Source: Plantago major (lineage: Eukaryota; Streptophyta; Magnoliopsida; Lamiales; Plantaginaceae). From it: DNA of 64,000 nt. Position 1 is the first letter of the stretch. Each line of letters begins with the position of its first letter. Under the pieces are notes generated by a model, which worked only from the letters and a program-made list of their open reading frames with translations, did not search any database and was not told where the DNA came from. The position numbers were made by a program, and so were the translations under genes. This document shows positions 10,502 through 25,211 of this stretch, piece after piece. The stretch lies in NCBI GenBank assembly GCA_026545765.1, contig CM048844.1:20468237-20532236 (forward strand). The letters are read 5' to 3'.

Positions 10502-13231
10502 TTACCGATTGGTAATAATTAGTGAGAGTAGATCGCCTCCCAAGGTGGTGAACGGCCCTTCCTACTGCATCAGACTGAGACTCCCGGTTCTGTTTGTTGA
10601 TGTAGGCATTATTATCGACATCAGTTCGAGCCCAGTAGGCATCCCAAATGGCCCACTCATCTGCATCAAACTGTGGAGGCATTGGACCATTCCGATCCCG
10701 AATGGCTTTCCAAGTATGGACCATATCATCAGATGTTTAGATCCCAGGTCTAAATAAACACGCCAGATCTGGGGGATCAATCTGCTGGGAATTAAGTACT
10801 CCTTCTACATTCCCAATTTCATACAACATCCAAAGTCAATATATATAACGTCACCATGTTACATCAATTTAATAAGATACAACAACATAACAGATATGGT
10901 GACTAACATATCACCCAAACAAAGTGGCTAACATACCACTCACATATAGTGGCTAACATACCACTCACATTGTCCTAAATTTTACTAACACAATGGTGAC
11001 TAACATACCACTCACATACAGTGACTAACATACCACTCATATTAAAACGATTATAATAACAAATAAAGGAATGCCATATTTTAACTTACCCGCAGCTCAT
11101 CAAAGTACTCGGCCCTCATGCGGTCCGAGATGTGAGACCAACACTCATGCTCCGAAAGATGTCACCTAGTTTGTTGTGGACCTCCCGAGGCCATAAACTG
11201 TTGTCAATGTATAAGATACAAGAAACAAATATTTATTACTTTAGTACAACAATTTATACTTGTCAACTATCATAAGTTATGTTTTACATATTTAAGAATA
11301 ATGTATAATATTTACTTGGCAAGACCAAGAGGAAAAATCACAGGCAACCCGTCCCACGTAACGTTGGGATTCTGTGCATCCCACTCGATGTAGGGACAAT
11401 CGTCCTCCTCCTCCAGTTTGTGTCCGGGCTGACTGGTAGAGCACCTATGATGCTATGGTGGGTCTCAAGAACGAGACTGCTTGCTCGACTACCAGAGCCC
11501 TCACCCCCTCGACCACCCCAAGACCATCATGCGTCATTTGGGGGTAGTGTGTCTCTGTCATGCATCTGCAAAAACATGTAACAAATATAATAAAATGTGT
11601 TAGTACGAGTTATAATACAGAACAAATTATAAATAACACATGTAACCATTTTTCATGCAGGTTTCCAATGTGCAAGGACACTCTATCAACCCCCCGTTTG
11701 CACAAGCCGGACGTCCCATGGCAAACGCGATGAAACCTTTAACCCCTTTTACAAAACTCCTACAAACTCTGCCATTTACATGCGATTTACATCCATGAAC
11801 GGTCGGAATTCATTAAATACTTTCGTAACCTGACACGTTCCAATTGATTAAATCGTATTTAATTTATTAGATCGATCCCAATTCTGCCGAGATTGTAGAG
11901 ATTAATTGTTAATTATTATACGTTCCTTATAATTTCATGATTAATTATTAAGTGTTCAATATGTTACAAAATTTTCCATGTATTTTAACCATTTCAACCA
12001 CTTACTATGAGTTATAAATTATAAATTACACGTTAATATAATCAACAAATGGTCTCAAAACACTTAACTAAATCCTCGTTATCTAGTACATATACGAATT
12101 TAACAAATCAAAACTACTTAACATTATACTAATTAACAATCTAAGTGATAGCAATCTCAAAGTTAATTTACTAAATCTTAACATTATACTAATTAACTAG
12201 TAATACTAATTTGATATATACACTTAACATTAAACTAGTCGAAATTAACAAAATTCCTAAATTTGTCAAAAAATTAGGGTTTCAAAACACTAATCGTAAC
12301 ACGTATACAAAAACATCAAATATGAAAATCAAGCTTAATCAATTAAACATCAAACATGAAAATCAAGCTTAATTAATCAAACATCAAACAATAAATCAAT
12401 TTCACAACAAAATCAATCAATTGACAACCCCAAGCTTAACCCACTACTTCATATATATACTAGCTACCATAATTGTTTACAAACATACAATTGATCCAAA
12501 TTATCAAAAATTCTAAATTTAGAATAGTTAGGGTTTAGCCTAAATCTCAAATTGCGGTAAAAATAGCCGAAGAAGGATGAAATTGATCGACCACCCAAGC
12601 TCCTTGTCCCACGAGCTTCGAATTGATACCAAGATTGGCCGGAACGACGGATTATTGGACGGAAAAGCTGAAGAGGCGGAAGAAATGGAGGAAAGTGAAG
12701 CATAATTGAAAATGGAGAATTGGGCCTGCTTCCCGTAATTTAACCTTGTTTAGCGCGGATCGCTATCCGTCGCTAGCAACAGCGATCCGTCGCTAGGGCT
12801 GACGGATAATTAGGTTTTTTTTTTAAAAATGTAGCGACGGATAATTTTTTTATTTTTTATAAAATTTTAAATAATTTTTGATTTTTTTTAAAATTAAAAT
12901 AAAAGTCAACTGTTTAGCGATGGATAATTTTATCCGTCGCTAAATTTTCGACGGATAAAATTACCCGTCGCTCCGTAGCGACGGATAAAATTTATCCGTC
13001 GTTTAGGGTAGCGACCTAGCGATCCGTCGCTATTGGGGCGACGGATTTTTGCCCCTTTCCATCGTTTTTTCAGTAATTTCTTGTAGTGCTAGTCCGTAGA
13101 CAAAGCAAATTCCTCCTTTTGCTCCTCAGCCTATATAGTATTACATCGATTTATAGTTATTGTTCCCATCCCAAGGACAGGTTCTTACCCATTACTCACC
13201 CTCCGCCACTAGAAACACCACTCCCCGTCCG

Positions 13232-13440
13232 ACTTTCATGTGCTAAGCATGGCGCTTCGGACGATAGTAAAAGTCTAAACTACATGAGATTTCATATGTT
13301 TTTCCAATTAAGGGAGTTAAGTGAAATACATGACATGTGCTAAGCATGGCGCTTCGGACCATAGTAAAAGTCTAAACTACATGAGATGAGATTTCATATG
13401 TTTTTCCATTTAAGGGAGTTAAGTGAAATACATGACATAA
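13232..13440. repeat. Tandem duplication of about 105 bp upstream of SS4
   Basis: The block starting tgctaagcatggcgcttcgg and ending with gtgaaatacatgacat occurs twice in a row (about 13232-13335 and 13336-13436), the second copy with a small atgag insertion. The copies are nearly identical, so the duplication is recent. Confidence 0.85.
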
Positions 13441-13697
13441 ATGTCATTTTCCTTGAATTAAGGTTCACTCCCCAATTTACACTTTCCTTAAATCTCAATT
13501 TTATAAGCATGCACAATCAATGGACACGATCCAATTCAATTAAACCCTCTATTCTCCAGTGCACCACGTTATACGCATATCTCGAGATTTAAGATCAAAC
13601 AAGACGCAACTAAACTCCCTTACCATCCTCTACTCCCATTCCCACCATACGACTATGCAACTCAATTCCCTCACCGTCCGATCCAAAAACAGAAACA

Positions 13698-13732
13698 CAC
13701 GTGGCCAATCTACGATCCATCAGCGCCACGTG
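13698..13732 (+). promoter_or_regulatory. Two G-box motifs (CACGTG) in the SS4 promoter
   Basis: CACGTG occurs at 13698-13703 and again at 13727-13732 (as gccacgtg), about 200-240 bp upstream of the SS4 start codon. G-boxes bind bZIP and bHLH factors in light, clock and ABA control (general plant knowledge). Their role here is inferred from position only. Confidence 0.5.
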
Positions 13733-13915
13733 CATCCACACCCATGCGTCATCATCATAACTACGCTACACAAAAGCACACCATATCTCTCCATAACCCA
13801 CAATAACAGGAAAATAATAAAGATAAACAATTCCATCGCCTGAAACAATTGGTTCTAAGCAAACGTTCGCAATTCAATTCCACTCACAACACTACTACAT
13901 TCACTCACTCACTCT

Positions 13916-13927
13916 ATGACTGCGTGA
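13916..13927 (+). promoter_or_regulatory. Minimal upstream ORF in the SS4 leader
   Basis: An ATG followed by two codons and a stop (atg act gcg tga) ends only 6 bases before the SS4 start codon at 13934. It lies in a different frame. A uORF this short and close could reduce initiation at the main start; that effect is inference. Confidence 0.5.
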
Positions 13928-13933
13928 GATTCG

Positions 13934-16900
13934 ATGGAGACGACGTCGACCTTTCTCGGACGGAGCTTCGCCGGTCGGAGCTGTAATCACGTCAATGTTC
14001 GATTTTGCCCTCCTCCTTCCCGCCGCTTTTTTTCGGTTTCCTGTAAATGGCGTCAAAGGAATTACAGGTTCTGATTCAATTCTCGTCTTCGCTCATTTTT
14101 GCTTCTAGCGTTTTTTGATTGACCTAATTTCATCGTGTTATGGTTTTGCGCAATTAGTGTGAATTGGAGTTTAAGTGTTGGACTGAGGTTTACTGAGCTG
14201 AAATGTTTGGAGTTAATTGATTTGAATCTCAGTGATTGAAGTTTGTTGTTGGACTGATACGTTAGTGCAATGCTTTCGATTTTATAGTTTCTGTTGGATG
14301 GAATTGGATTGGATTTTAGGTGAAGTTTGAAATAATTAAACCTCGTATAAATCTCGAGTTTGTAAGAGAGGAGATGTGAAGTTAATCAAATTAACATTAG
14401 TTACGCCAACAGACTAACACAGTGGTGATGTTCGATCTCTGCACCTTGGCGTTTGAGTAATAGCTGAACTTCTAATCAGCTAATCCTCCCTTACCCGTGG
14501 GTTCATTTCGACCTCTTCGGGAGGCAAATGATGGGGAGTTTAATACGGGTGAAAATGTTACCAATCTGTTATTGAAAAAAATGTAGGCACTATTTTGAGA
14601 AGCAGGTAAGGTTATACACGGTTCGGAAGCCACATACACCATTGTTTGAGCTGAGAAAATGATAAAATTGGGCAAATAAGGTACACATTTTTTACGTGGA
14701 AAACTACCAAATAGGAGAAAAACCATGGACAGGGTTGTGGATTATCAGTATGAAAGGATCACGACATTTGGTGGTTCATGTTAAGTTTTGCATGTCTATA
14801 CGGTGTACTGCAAAATCGTGATGTATTTGGTGACCTACACTTAATGCAGTTTACAGAATAAGAGACAACAAGCAAAGAAGCTGAATACTGAGCGTCAAAC
14901 AAATACAAATGAGCCAAATGGCAAAAACAATTTTGATCAAAACCAGACGTCTCAGAAAGACAGCACGTTAGATTCTAGCGAGGAGACCGTCACTCGTGTG
15001 AGTGCTCCTGTTGTTGCAGAAACTAGTAGTTCCGAGGAGAAGGATGGTTCCAGTTCTTATCAAGCAAATGAATCGGCTTCTGTGCACAATAACACAGTGG
15101 ATTCTGCTGGGGAATCAGCAAACTTAAATGAGGGACTTGACATAAGTATATTTTCATCACCAGCATTCATTACACCTTCGGTATGCCTCATCACTTTATT
15201 ACTCTGTGACTTAAAATTTACGCTGTCAAGATCAAGAGTGATGTGCAGGAAAAAAATTCTTTATTTTATACCAGATGAATTTCTATGTACATATATATTT
15301 TAAGTCAGATTTATATTTAAGTTTATTATCCGAGATGATAATTTCAATGAAGTACTTGGTAGATTACATTTGAGGTGGATGTTTCCGGAAAGTAAGAATT
15401 ATTTTTTCTGTTTGCCTAAAATGAAACTCACAGTTACAGCGTTGTCAATGCAGTTAGCACCTTACACTTAATATGAAGTTTATGTTCTTACTTCTTTCAA
15501 GTATCCTTTTGTTTTGTGAGACAAACATAAACAAACCTGTGTGTATTCATTTGATATTCAAGCATTAGGAAAGAGGTAAAGGTTAAGTATCCATCCAAGA
15601 ACCAACTTCAATGAGATGGTATTTTGTTAGAATTAGGTTTCAGTGATAGCCTAAACTCTAGGGATAAGAAACTCTTGGCTGTAATCCTTTTATATGGTCA
15701 ATATTTTGTGGGACTTCTCTTCAATGACTTTATCATTTTCACTGTCATCACAAGATTCTTGACGTGCTTATTTTTTTCGCTTGAAAACAGTCAACAAGTG
15801 CAGAAGGTGAAGATCAACTTTCAGGAGTTCACCTTCACGATTTAGTTGGAATGATAAGAAATGCTGAAAGAAGTGAGTCAACACAGTCTGCACTTAATAT
15901 TTGGTTTATGTATATTGTACTACTTCCTCCGCCCCATCAATAGCTTCCTGTTTACTTTTGTGGTAGAGAAAATAAGGTATGTATTACTTTTGGATAAAAT
16001 AATGCTAGCGGGTCCTCAAATTGATTTGTTAAGTTGGAAGTTGGATAAAATAATGTTAGTTGGTATACTTTTGAATATATTTAATGTCAAAATTGAAGTA
16101 GCGGTTGACAAAAAGGAAATGGGAAGTTGGGTATTTGTGTGTGAAATTTAACCTCTTCTTTCTTTTTCTTTTCTTTTTTTTTGGGGGGGGGGGGGGGGTT
16201 GGGGTGGTTGTTATCTTCTGATTATATAGGTAATGTAACTGTTAGGCCATGATTGGCATCATAGCTTTGTATATTAGCTATACAGGTGGAAGATGCTTGA
16301 GTGACATGTATGTTTTGAGCTTTGATTGAATGTATCAGAATAATCAGATAACAGACTCTCTCTTCTTCCTAACGAAAGAGATAGATAAATACCTTGTAGC
16401 ATGACTGGCATCTTAGCTCTAACTAAGTTTTAATTTCCTAATGTGTGATAGATATACATCTTCTCAACCAAGCTCGTATTCGCACCCTTGAGAATCTCGA
16501 ACAAGTTTTCAGCGAAAAAGAGATGTTACAGGGAGAAATCAACGCGTTGGAGCTGAAACTGGCAGAAACTGATGCGCGACTGAGAGTAGCTGCACAAGAG
16601 AAGATACGTGTAGAACTTTTGGAAGACCAGTTGGAAAAGATGCGAACCGAACTGTCTGGCAGGGGTAGCACTGTGGATGAAGTGCAAAATATGTATAGCA
16701 CAATTTCTCCTCCACAGATTGATGCTGTAAATTTTCTTAGTCAGGAATTAGATACATTAAAAGCAGAGAATAATTCTCTGAAAGATGAGTTGCTGGTGCT
16801 GAAATCAGAGTTTAGTAATATCAAGGAAACTGATCAAAGCGTTCAAGTACTACAGGAGGAACGGTCGATTTTAGAATCTTCGCTGAAAGAGTTAGAATCA

Positions 16901-19900
16901 AAACTTGCTGCTTCTTATGAAGATGTATCTATAATTCCGAGCTTGAAATCTGAGTGCAAAAGTTTGTATGAGAAAGTAGAACATCTTCAAACAATGCTAG
17001 ATAAGGGTACAAAACAGGCTGATCAAGCTATTCTAGTGCTTCAGCAAAACCAAGAACTCCGTAAGAAGGTGGACCTCCTTGAAGAATCTCTCAGTGAGGC
17101 TACTGCCTATAAGTTATCGTCAGAGAAAATGCAACACTACAATGAATTAATGCAGCAGAAGATAAAACTTTTGGATGAGCGTCTGCAAAAATCTGATGAA
17201 GAGATACAATCTTATGTTAAATTATATCAAGATTCTGTGCAGGAATTCCAGGATACACTTAGTAACTTAAAAGAAGAAAGCAAGAAAAATGCAGAAGATG
17301 AAGTTGTGCATGACAAGCCTTGGGAATTCTGGAGTAATTTATTGTTGATGGTAGATGGCTGGCTTCTTGAGAAGAAAATTTCAGCAGAAGAAGCGAAGTT
17401 GTTGAGAGATTTGATATGGAATAAGGAGGGAAATATATGTGATACATATATGTCATCAAAAGGAAAGAATGAGAGTGAAATCATTGCATCATTTCTCGGA
17501 TTGACGTCATCAACAACGGGGTAGGGATCGTAAGCAATTAATCCGTATTTCTTACATACTACTTTTCTTCCTCTAATCTGTACCCCATTGTCCAGTCAAC
17601 GATTTCATGTCATACATATTGCGGCGGAGATGGCGCCAGTGGCGAAGGTATGCATCTGGTGAACCTAATATATTGCACTGTTATGAAGTCAGTAATCATG
17701 ATTATTTTAGGCTGGAAGGTATTTTGTGTAAGAACCCTGGTTTGGTTCTGCATTTTGTGCCGTGAAGTGAATTTTGTTTTACACACTGAGGTGATTTAGC
17801 TTGTCAATCTTGAACTTTTGTAGAAGTAAGGTCAACTGGCTCTTCTAAGCATGTCAATCCTGTCTCCTCCTTTAGCTCATCTATTTCATGATGTTTCAGT
17901 CTGTTTATTGCACGTCTAACATAGAGTAGAGATTAAAATTAATTGTTATTTAAATTATGCAACAGTGTGTAGATCAAAATTGAAGTTATTTTGTTACCTT
18001 TAAATTAAGGCATGCAGCCAAAAGAAAGAAATGATTACTGCAATTTATACATAATCGTTGAACCTTCTGGAGCTGCCTCTTACTTTTTTAATTAAGCTTG
18101 TTTACTAGAGTTGAGTGCATGCTAATGCCAAATTAAAACTTTACTAAAGAAATTTAGATTTTCTATGACATCATTTTAGGTTGGTGGTTTAGGCGATGTG
18201 GTGACTGGTCTGAGTAAGGCACTGCAGAAGAAAGGGCACCTTGTGGAAATTATTTTACCCAAATATGACTGCATGCAGTATGATCGTATCGGGGACTTAA
18301 AGGTACTTCTGAAAGTTATGGACATGCTTTGCATAATATATTGGAACTTCATTGATCTAGTAGCTCATTTGATGCAGGCTCTAGATGCGCCAGTTGACTC
18401 ATACTTTGATGGTCAATTGTTCAAAAACAAAATCTGGGTTGGCACTGTCGAAGGTCAAACTGAGTTTCTTTCTCATTTTTTGGAAAACATGTTTAGGTTC
18501 ATTTATGCATGAATTGGATATTGATTCTATGATGCAGGTCTTCCTGTTTATTTCATTGAGCCTCATCATCCCAGTAAATTCTTCTGGAGGGGTGAATTCT
18601 ATGGAGAGAGTGATGATTTTAAGCGATTCTCATTCTTCAGTAGGGCTGCACTTGAGTTAATTCTGCAAGCTGGCAAGAAGCCTGACATAATACATTGTCA
18701 TGATTGGCAGACAGCTTTTGTTGTAAGAATTCCATGGATCATCTTATTTAGCTTTCCAATTTCCCGTGGTTTTGCCTCTTGCGTTTCTTTGACCGTTGTT
18801 ATGTCTTTGTTAGGCACCTCTTTATTGGGATCTTTATGTGCACAAGGGACTGAACTCGGCCAGAATATGCTTCACATGCCACAATTTTGAGTATCAGGGA
18901 ATTGCACCAGCGTCAGATCTAGGATCTTGTGGTCTTGATGTTCACCACCTGAATAGGCCGGATAGGATGCAGGACAACTCGTCTAATGATAGGGTCAATC
19001 CTGTTAAGGTAAGATATCTTTCTGGGTTCAGCTTTCCCCTTTCCTGTGACTAAGATTAATGGCAATTTTATATATCCAGCAAGCTGAATTGTTGAAAGCA
19101 ATGTCTGTTTTCTTCCTTCACTGTCTTTTTCTGCCAATGGTAAAAACTCTGTACATGTGAGAGAAAAATGGGCTAGCTGGTTTTGTGAGCTGTAATTTGC
19201 CAATGACCTCTGCGGGGTATCTCTCTCACTTTTGTTCATTCTTGTTCACATGTCCTCGTCACTCAAAGGGCGCAGTTGTGTTCTCTAATATTGTGACAAC
19301 AGTTTCTCCATCTTATGCCCAAGAGGTGCGGACTAACGAGGTACGTGTGACTATCTCCGTGGCTCATCTAAGTTACAAATAACTTAAGCTTATCTAAGTT
19401 AATATTTAAAGTGTCCAAAAAATTATTAATGTTCCTGACTTTAAGTTTGTTCTAAATGTATAATTACAATAAGAATTTATCTGTTCTACTTGTATCTGCA
19501 GGGAGGACGAGGCCTAACTGCAACACTTAACTCACACTCTAAGAAATTTGTTGGAATTCTGAATGGAATTGATACTGACATATGGAATCCAGCGACAGAC
19601 CCGTTTCTGAAAGTTCAGTACAATTCCTATGAAATTGAGGGCAAAGCCGAAAATAAAGAAGCTTTACAAAGACACCTGGGGCTGTCTTCCGTGAACGTCC
19701 GGCAACCTCTGGTATGTACTGAATGTTAAACCTAAATTATCTCAATAAAAAATCGAATGTAGCAAATATATTGCGATTTTCCACATTCTGGTATTCAATT
19801 GCTTCTCACTGCGCATGCGCCTCCATACACCTAAATTTCTGAAGTCTTCTATGTGTAATTTCTTCAACATTTTCTATGAAATTAAAATCTTGGTGTACTT

Positions 19901-21967
19901 TGTTCATTTTAGCTAGCTAAGAATCGTGTATCTTAGTAAAACATCATACTACCATGCTTTGATGCAAAATTCAAAGTGTGAGTGACTTTCGAGAATAATT
20001 TGGTGATTCTCCGCCTTTTTGTGGTCATACTTACATCAATTGGCACCTATTACAACAGCAGTTGCTTACTGTCAGGTTATTCTTTTCAATGGCAGGTTTC
20101 TTGCATAACAAGACTGGTTCCCCAAAAGGGTGTTCATCTCATAAGACATGCAATCTATCGGACACTGGAACTCGGTGGACAGTTTGTTCTCCTTGGTTCA
20201 AGTCCAGTGCCCCAAATTCAGGAATGTTTATTTTTTTTTAATTTTCTCAGCTTGTAGGTGTCTTTGACCTTACTGATATTTTTAAGCATATAAAATCATG
20301 AAAATAAAGATTGTAGAATATGAAAATAAATGCAAACGTATATAGGATTAATAAATTTCAGGTGATTGTAAGATGTACAAATTTGAAACCAGCGATAACT
20401 GCTTTTGAATGACTTCTTTCTTTAATGCTAAAACTTGTGTAACTTCAGTTTCTCTGTTACCATGGCAAACTGAATTTTGGACGGTGATGATTAATTATCA
20501 ACTACCGTATAATGTATTGACATGGGAATTCTGTTTGTGCAGAAAGAGTTCGAGGATATCAGCAACCATTTTAAGACTCATGAACATATTCGCTTGATAC
20601 TAAAATATGATGAATCTCTTTCGCATTTAATCTATGCTGCCTCTGACATGTTCATCATCCCATCTATCTTTGAGCCTTGTGGCCTTACACAGGTAAAAAT
20701 ATCTAATCTTTCCAGTAACTATGCCGTACAATAGGAACCCAATATCCAATCTTAAGTTTGACCTCATATGTATCCAGATGATAGCAATGAGATATGGTGC
20801 AATCCCAATAGCAAGGAAGACAGGAGGTCTAAACGACAGGTGGAGTAGCCTGCGATAGCTTTTTGATACACTGAATCTGCTTAATGCCTTTAATATTAAA
20901 TTAAGTCTTTCAATCCTTGTGCAGTGTGTTTGATGTGGATGATGACACCATACCTGTCCAGTACAGAAATGGATTTACATTCTTGAATGCTGATGAGCAG
21001 GTAATCATTGTTGAGGTGTAATAGTTCTGTAAATTCATTTTGAACTGATATACCATACTGTATATCATGTTGAAGTTCAGTTCAACAGCTATGCATAGAT
21101 ACCATACTAAGAAGATGGTGCAAATCTTGTTGCATCATTACTCATTAGAGCAAGCAAACCTAGTATCTCAGAAAGTTGAGCTTAAACTACTTGAACCATG
21201 GGTGTTGCAGTTGAAAGATTCCCTTCCACTCACTTCCCCCTATCAATAAACCCTCACAAATGCAGTTAACCTCCATTCTTTGTTTACTGTTCCCAGTTGG
21301 TCCATGTAGAGAGTGATTCAAAAGTTTATTTAACCAGCCTAGGGGCTAGGGGTGGTTTTCTTGACTCATTAGTGCATATGATTTCTGCACAGCTTTTTCC
21401 TAAAGCATAATAAGTTGAATCCAGAATGCCCCTCATTAATGCTTGTCCAAGTTGCTGAAGGTACTCATGTAGCCTGCACAAAGATCCTATTGTATTTGTA
21501 TAGATCTATTGGTATATGTTGCTCATGATAATCATCATATTCGAGTATGGCATTTTCACTTATATAAGGGCTACACGAATTTTTTCCTTTTTAATAGCTT
21601 TATCATGTACAGAAATAAAGCGTATCATACTTTATCATTCATTCACAGACACTTGTCAGCCTGTTCAGTAGAACAAGGCTTACTATTCTAGCACTTGTTA
21701 CCAACTTTCTTACATCATTCTTGAATTGTTGAATTATGGAACTGTTGACTAATTTAGTGATAATGGAGGTGATTTTTCATAATTATTCAGGGGCTTAGCA
21801 ATGCTTTAGAGCGTTCATTTTATCATTACACGAAGGATATTGATGGTTGGAAACAACTTGTCCAAAAGGATATGAACATAGATTTCAGTTGGGACTCTTC
21901 AGCATCACTTTATGAAGAACTTTATGGGAAGTCCGTCACCAGAGCAAGGGCTGTAAACCGTCCTTGA
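13934..21967 (+). CDS. SS4: Starch synthase 4 (granule-initiating, chloroplastic)
   Basis: ADP-glucose:glucan glucosyltransferase of class SSIV, needed to initiate starch granules in plastids. Sixteen exons join in frame to 1039 residues, the family's usual size: 13934-14067, 14850-15180, 15791-15872, 16452-17520, 17596-17647, 18180-18302, 18378-18453, 18538-18722, 18814-19008, 19269-19340, 19502-19711, 20096-20221, 20543-20692, 20778-20839, 20925-21000, 21791-21967. Domains: a Ser/Arg-rich transit peptide (about 1-45); a long coiled-coil region in exon 4 (about 185-500) typical of SS4; GT5 domain with KVGGLGDVV (556-564), the ADP-glucose-binding loop; a C-terminal GT1 domain with EPCGLTQ (929-935) and KTGGLND (949-955). 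All introns are GT-AG except intron 12, which begins GAATGTTT. Intron 3 holds a partial Stowaway MITE. The gene appears intact. Confidence 0.95.
15921..16130. mobile_element. Truncated Stowaway MITE in SS4 intron 3
   Basis: It starts cttcctccgccccatcaata after a TA target (15919-15920) and runs about 200 bp with clear similarity to the reverse complement of the MITE at 33187-33448, sharing gaaaataaggtat, ttggataaaataatg and gaaatgggaagtt. The far terminus is missing: the expected ggaggaag end is not present before 16180. A G run at about 16183-16198 follows. Confidence 0.7.
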
Positions 21968-23004
21968 GGTTTTTGGGTGGACATCGTTTGATATCTGCTT
22001 CAGCTGAAATTATTCCGGCACAACTCATGATGTGACTGATGATGAGAGGATTGATTATGCTAATTCATTCAAAATGTAGAGTGACAGACTAACAGCAGCT
22101 TGCTGAATCTTTGTTCGGCTGGGGCAGAATCAATTCTCCTTGAAGTCATGGTTTTTGCAATGAAAAGCTGCAGTCCTCCAATATTTCCATTTGTAGACCA
22201 GGTCAAACTCATACACTTTCATGTAAATATAGTATAGTTTTTGTTTTTATTTCTTAGCATGGATAGATGGTATACATCATACTCGGCTCTTGCTCAGAAT
22301 ATAGTGTACACGATTCATTCTTCAAATAAATAAATAAATAAATAATTTATATGAATAAGACAACTTTTTGGCAATGGTGAAAAAGCGTTTTGATCACAAA
22401 GATATATTTGGTTATTGTTATTGAGTTTTGTTTCTGTTGATACGTACCTTTTGGTTTTTTGGATTACCCTTGAATGAAGGAAAATAAATCAGAGTTAGTT
22501 ATTTTCTGAAGCTTTGATGCTGAATCCTTTAGATTATTCATTATTTTATTTACATTTGCGATGGTTTAGAGGTGAAATTGAAACCTGAAATCCCTAGTGG
22601 AAAACTAAAGATCATGTCCTGTAGTTTACTTGATATGCTTAACCGTAAATTGCTTTCTATTCTATATCTGTGCTTGACTTGGACGCTGGGATATTAGCTT
22701 CATTGTCAGGATATGAAGACAATCTGAACAGGCATGACCATATCGGAGAAATTACAGGTTGGTTTGGTTCATGATCTTTATTTATCCATTTCTTCCATGG
22801 TAAGATTTCAACTGCCTCCTCATCAGAATAGAAGTGCTGTACATATTTAGACCTAGATTGAAAAACAACAATCAGAAAATAACGATAGCAAGGTTTATTA
22901 TCATAGTAGTTTAGGGTCACCAAAATGCACATGATATTTAATTAATTCACAATAATTTTACATTAACATCAGAAACTTCTCAATCTATCGCACTCATTAC
23001 TCGT

Positions 23005-23885
<881 letters not shown>

Positions 23886-23886
23886 T

Positions 23887-23937
23887 TACTTAGAGGTTAT
23901 AGTATTTGATATCCTCTTATCTTGCAATATCTATATC
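23887..23937 (-). promoter_or_regulatory. Promoter of the broken Lhcb1 copy: TATA box lost, GATA repeat kept
   Basis: Read on the minus strand, the box is tctaagta (23887-23894), where the intact neighbours have tataagta. The GATANNGATA element (gatatagata, 23928-23937) and a nearby ccaat are still intact. The TATA change is a single A to C substitution relative to the other copies. Confidence 0.65.
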
Positions 23938-25211
23938 TCTCGTCTCATTGGGTTTTCAGATTCTGTAGTTGCAAGTTGCTGTGCTCTAGCCAGTTGGCCA
24001 TTTCTTGTCTCTCTGCTGTTACACTTTTAACTTCCCTAATAGACTCAAGTACCCTCCAACCAGAAATGAGCTGGTAAATCTATCTCATGGCTGAGATTAC
24101 TTGTTCCCCACCTTGGTCAGAAATGATCCATAACGTTATGATTGACTGCCAAAAATTTATAGATGGTTTGTTAAAATATTTATGGAATTTTGGTTGAAGC
24201 TTTGAAAAGATTGGAGGTTGTTCTTGTTACATTGGTACCAAGTTGTAGGAGTTGGGATCTTCAAACCTTGAGATTGTTGTTATCATCTTCTAATTTCTAT
24301 GCAGTATGTGTTTGGGAATCTCTCTTTGATCGTATCTTACAAAACCACGGGATTTATGAATATGTTTTGTTTGGTATTCATTACAGAATCATGAGGCTTT
24401 TTCCTTATATGTAAGGCAGAGTTAGTTTCTTCATCAGCCACTTGGAACTATAGAATCTGAGAAATGTTAGGGAAAGGCCGCATTTCTGTTGGAGGAGAAG
24501 TGCATCGAGGCCGAGTTTTGACGGCCCCAGTTGTGCATTCACCTTATTCTGTTTCTGTTGATACATACCTTTTGGTTTTATGGGTAATCCTTAAATGAAG
24601 GAAAATAGATCAGAATTGGTTATCTGAAGCATGCTGAATCCTTTGAAGGATCTACTCTTATTTACATTTGCAATGGTTTAGTGGTCAAATTGAAATCTGA
24701 AATCTCTACTGGACAATTAAAGTTCATGTCCTTTTGTTACTCATTTACTTGATATACTTGACGGTAAAATTCCGTTCTATTCTATATCTGTGTTTGACTT
24801 ATACAATGGCGCATTAGCTTCATTGTCAGGTGGGAAACGATCTGAACGAGAATGCCCGTAACTGAAGAAACATCTATCATATACTTTCTATTCTATATGA
24901 TAGACGGGTATAGAGTTCTTATCTACGAATTTTCAATTTTTAATCCTGGGGTTGGATTGGTTCATCATTTTTATTTTTATCCGTTTCTTCCATTTTATTT
25001 CAAGGCAAGATTTCAACTTCTTCCTGATCAGAATAGAAGTGTAGTTCATATTAAGATCTAGATTGGAAATCATTGTTCTGTTACTACTGAAAAAAAAAAA
25101 GATGGCAAGGTTTGTAATCATTGTAGTTTAGGCTCACCAAAATTCTCATGATATTTAATTAATTCACAATAAATTTACATTAGCATCAGAAAAGTCTTAA
25201 TTTATCGCACT

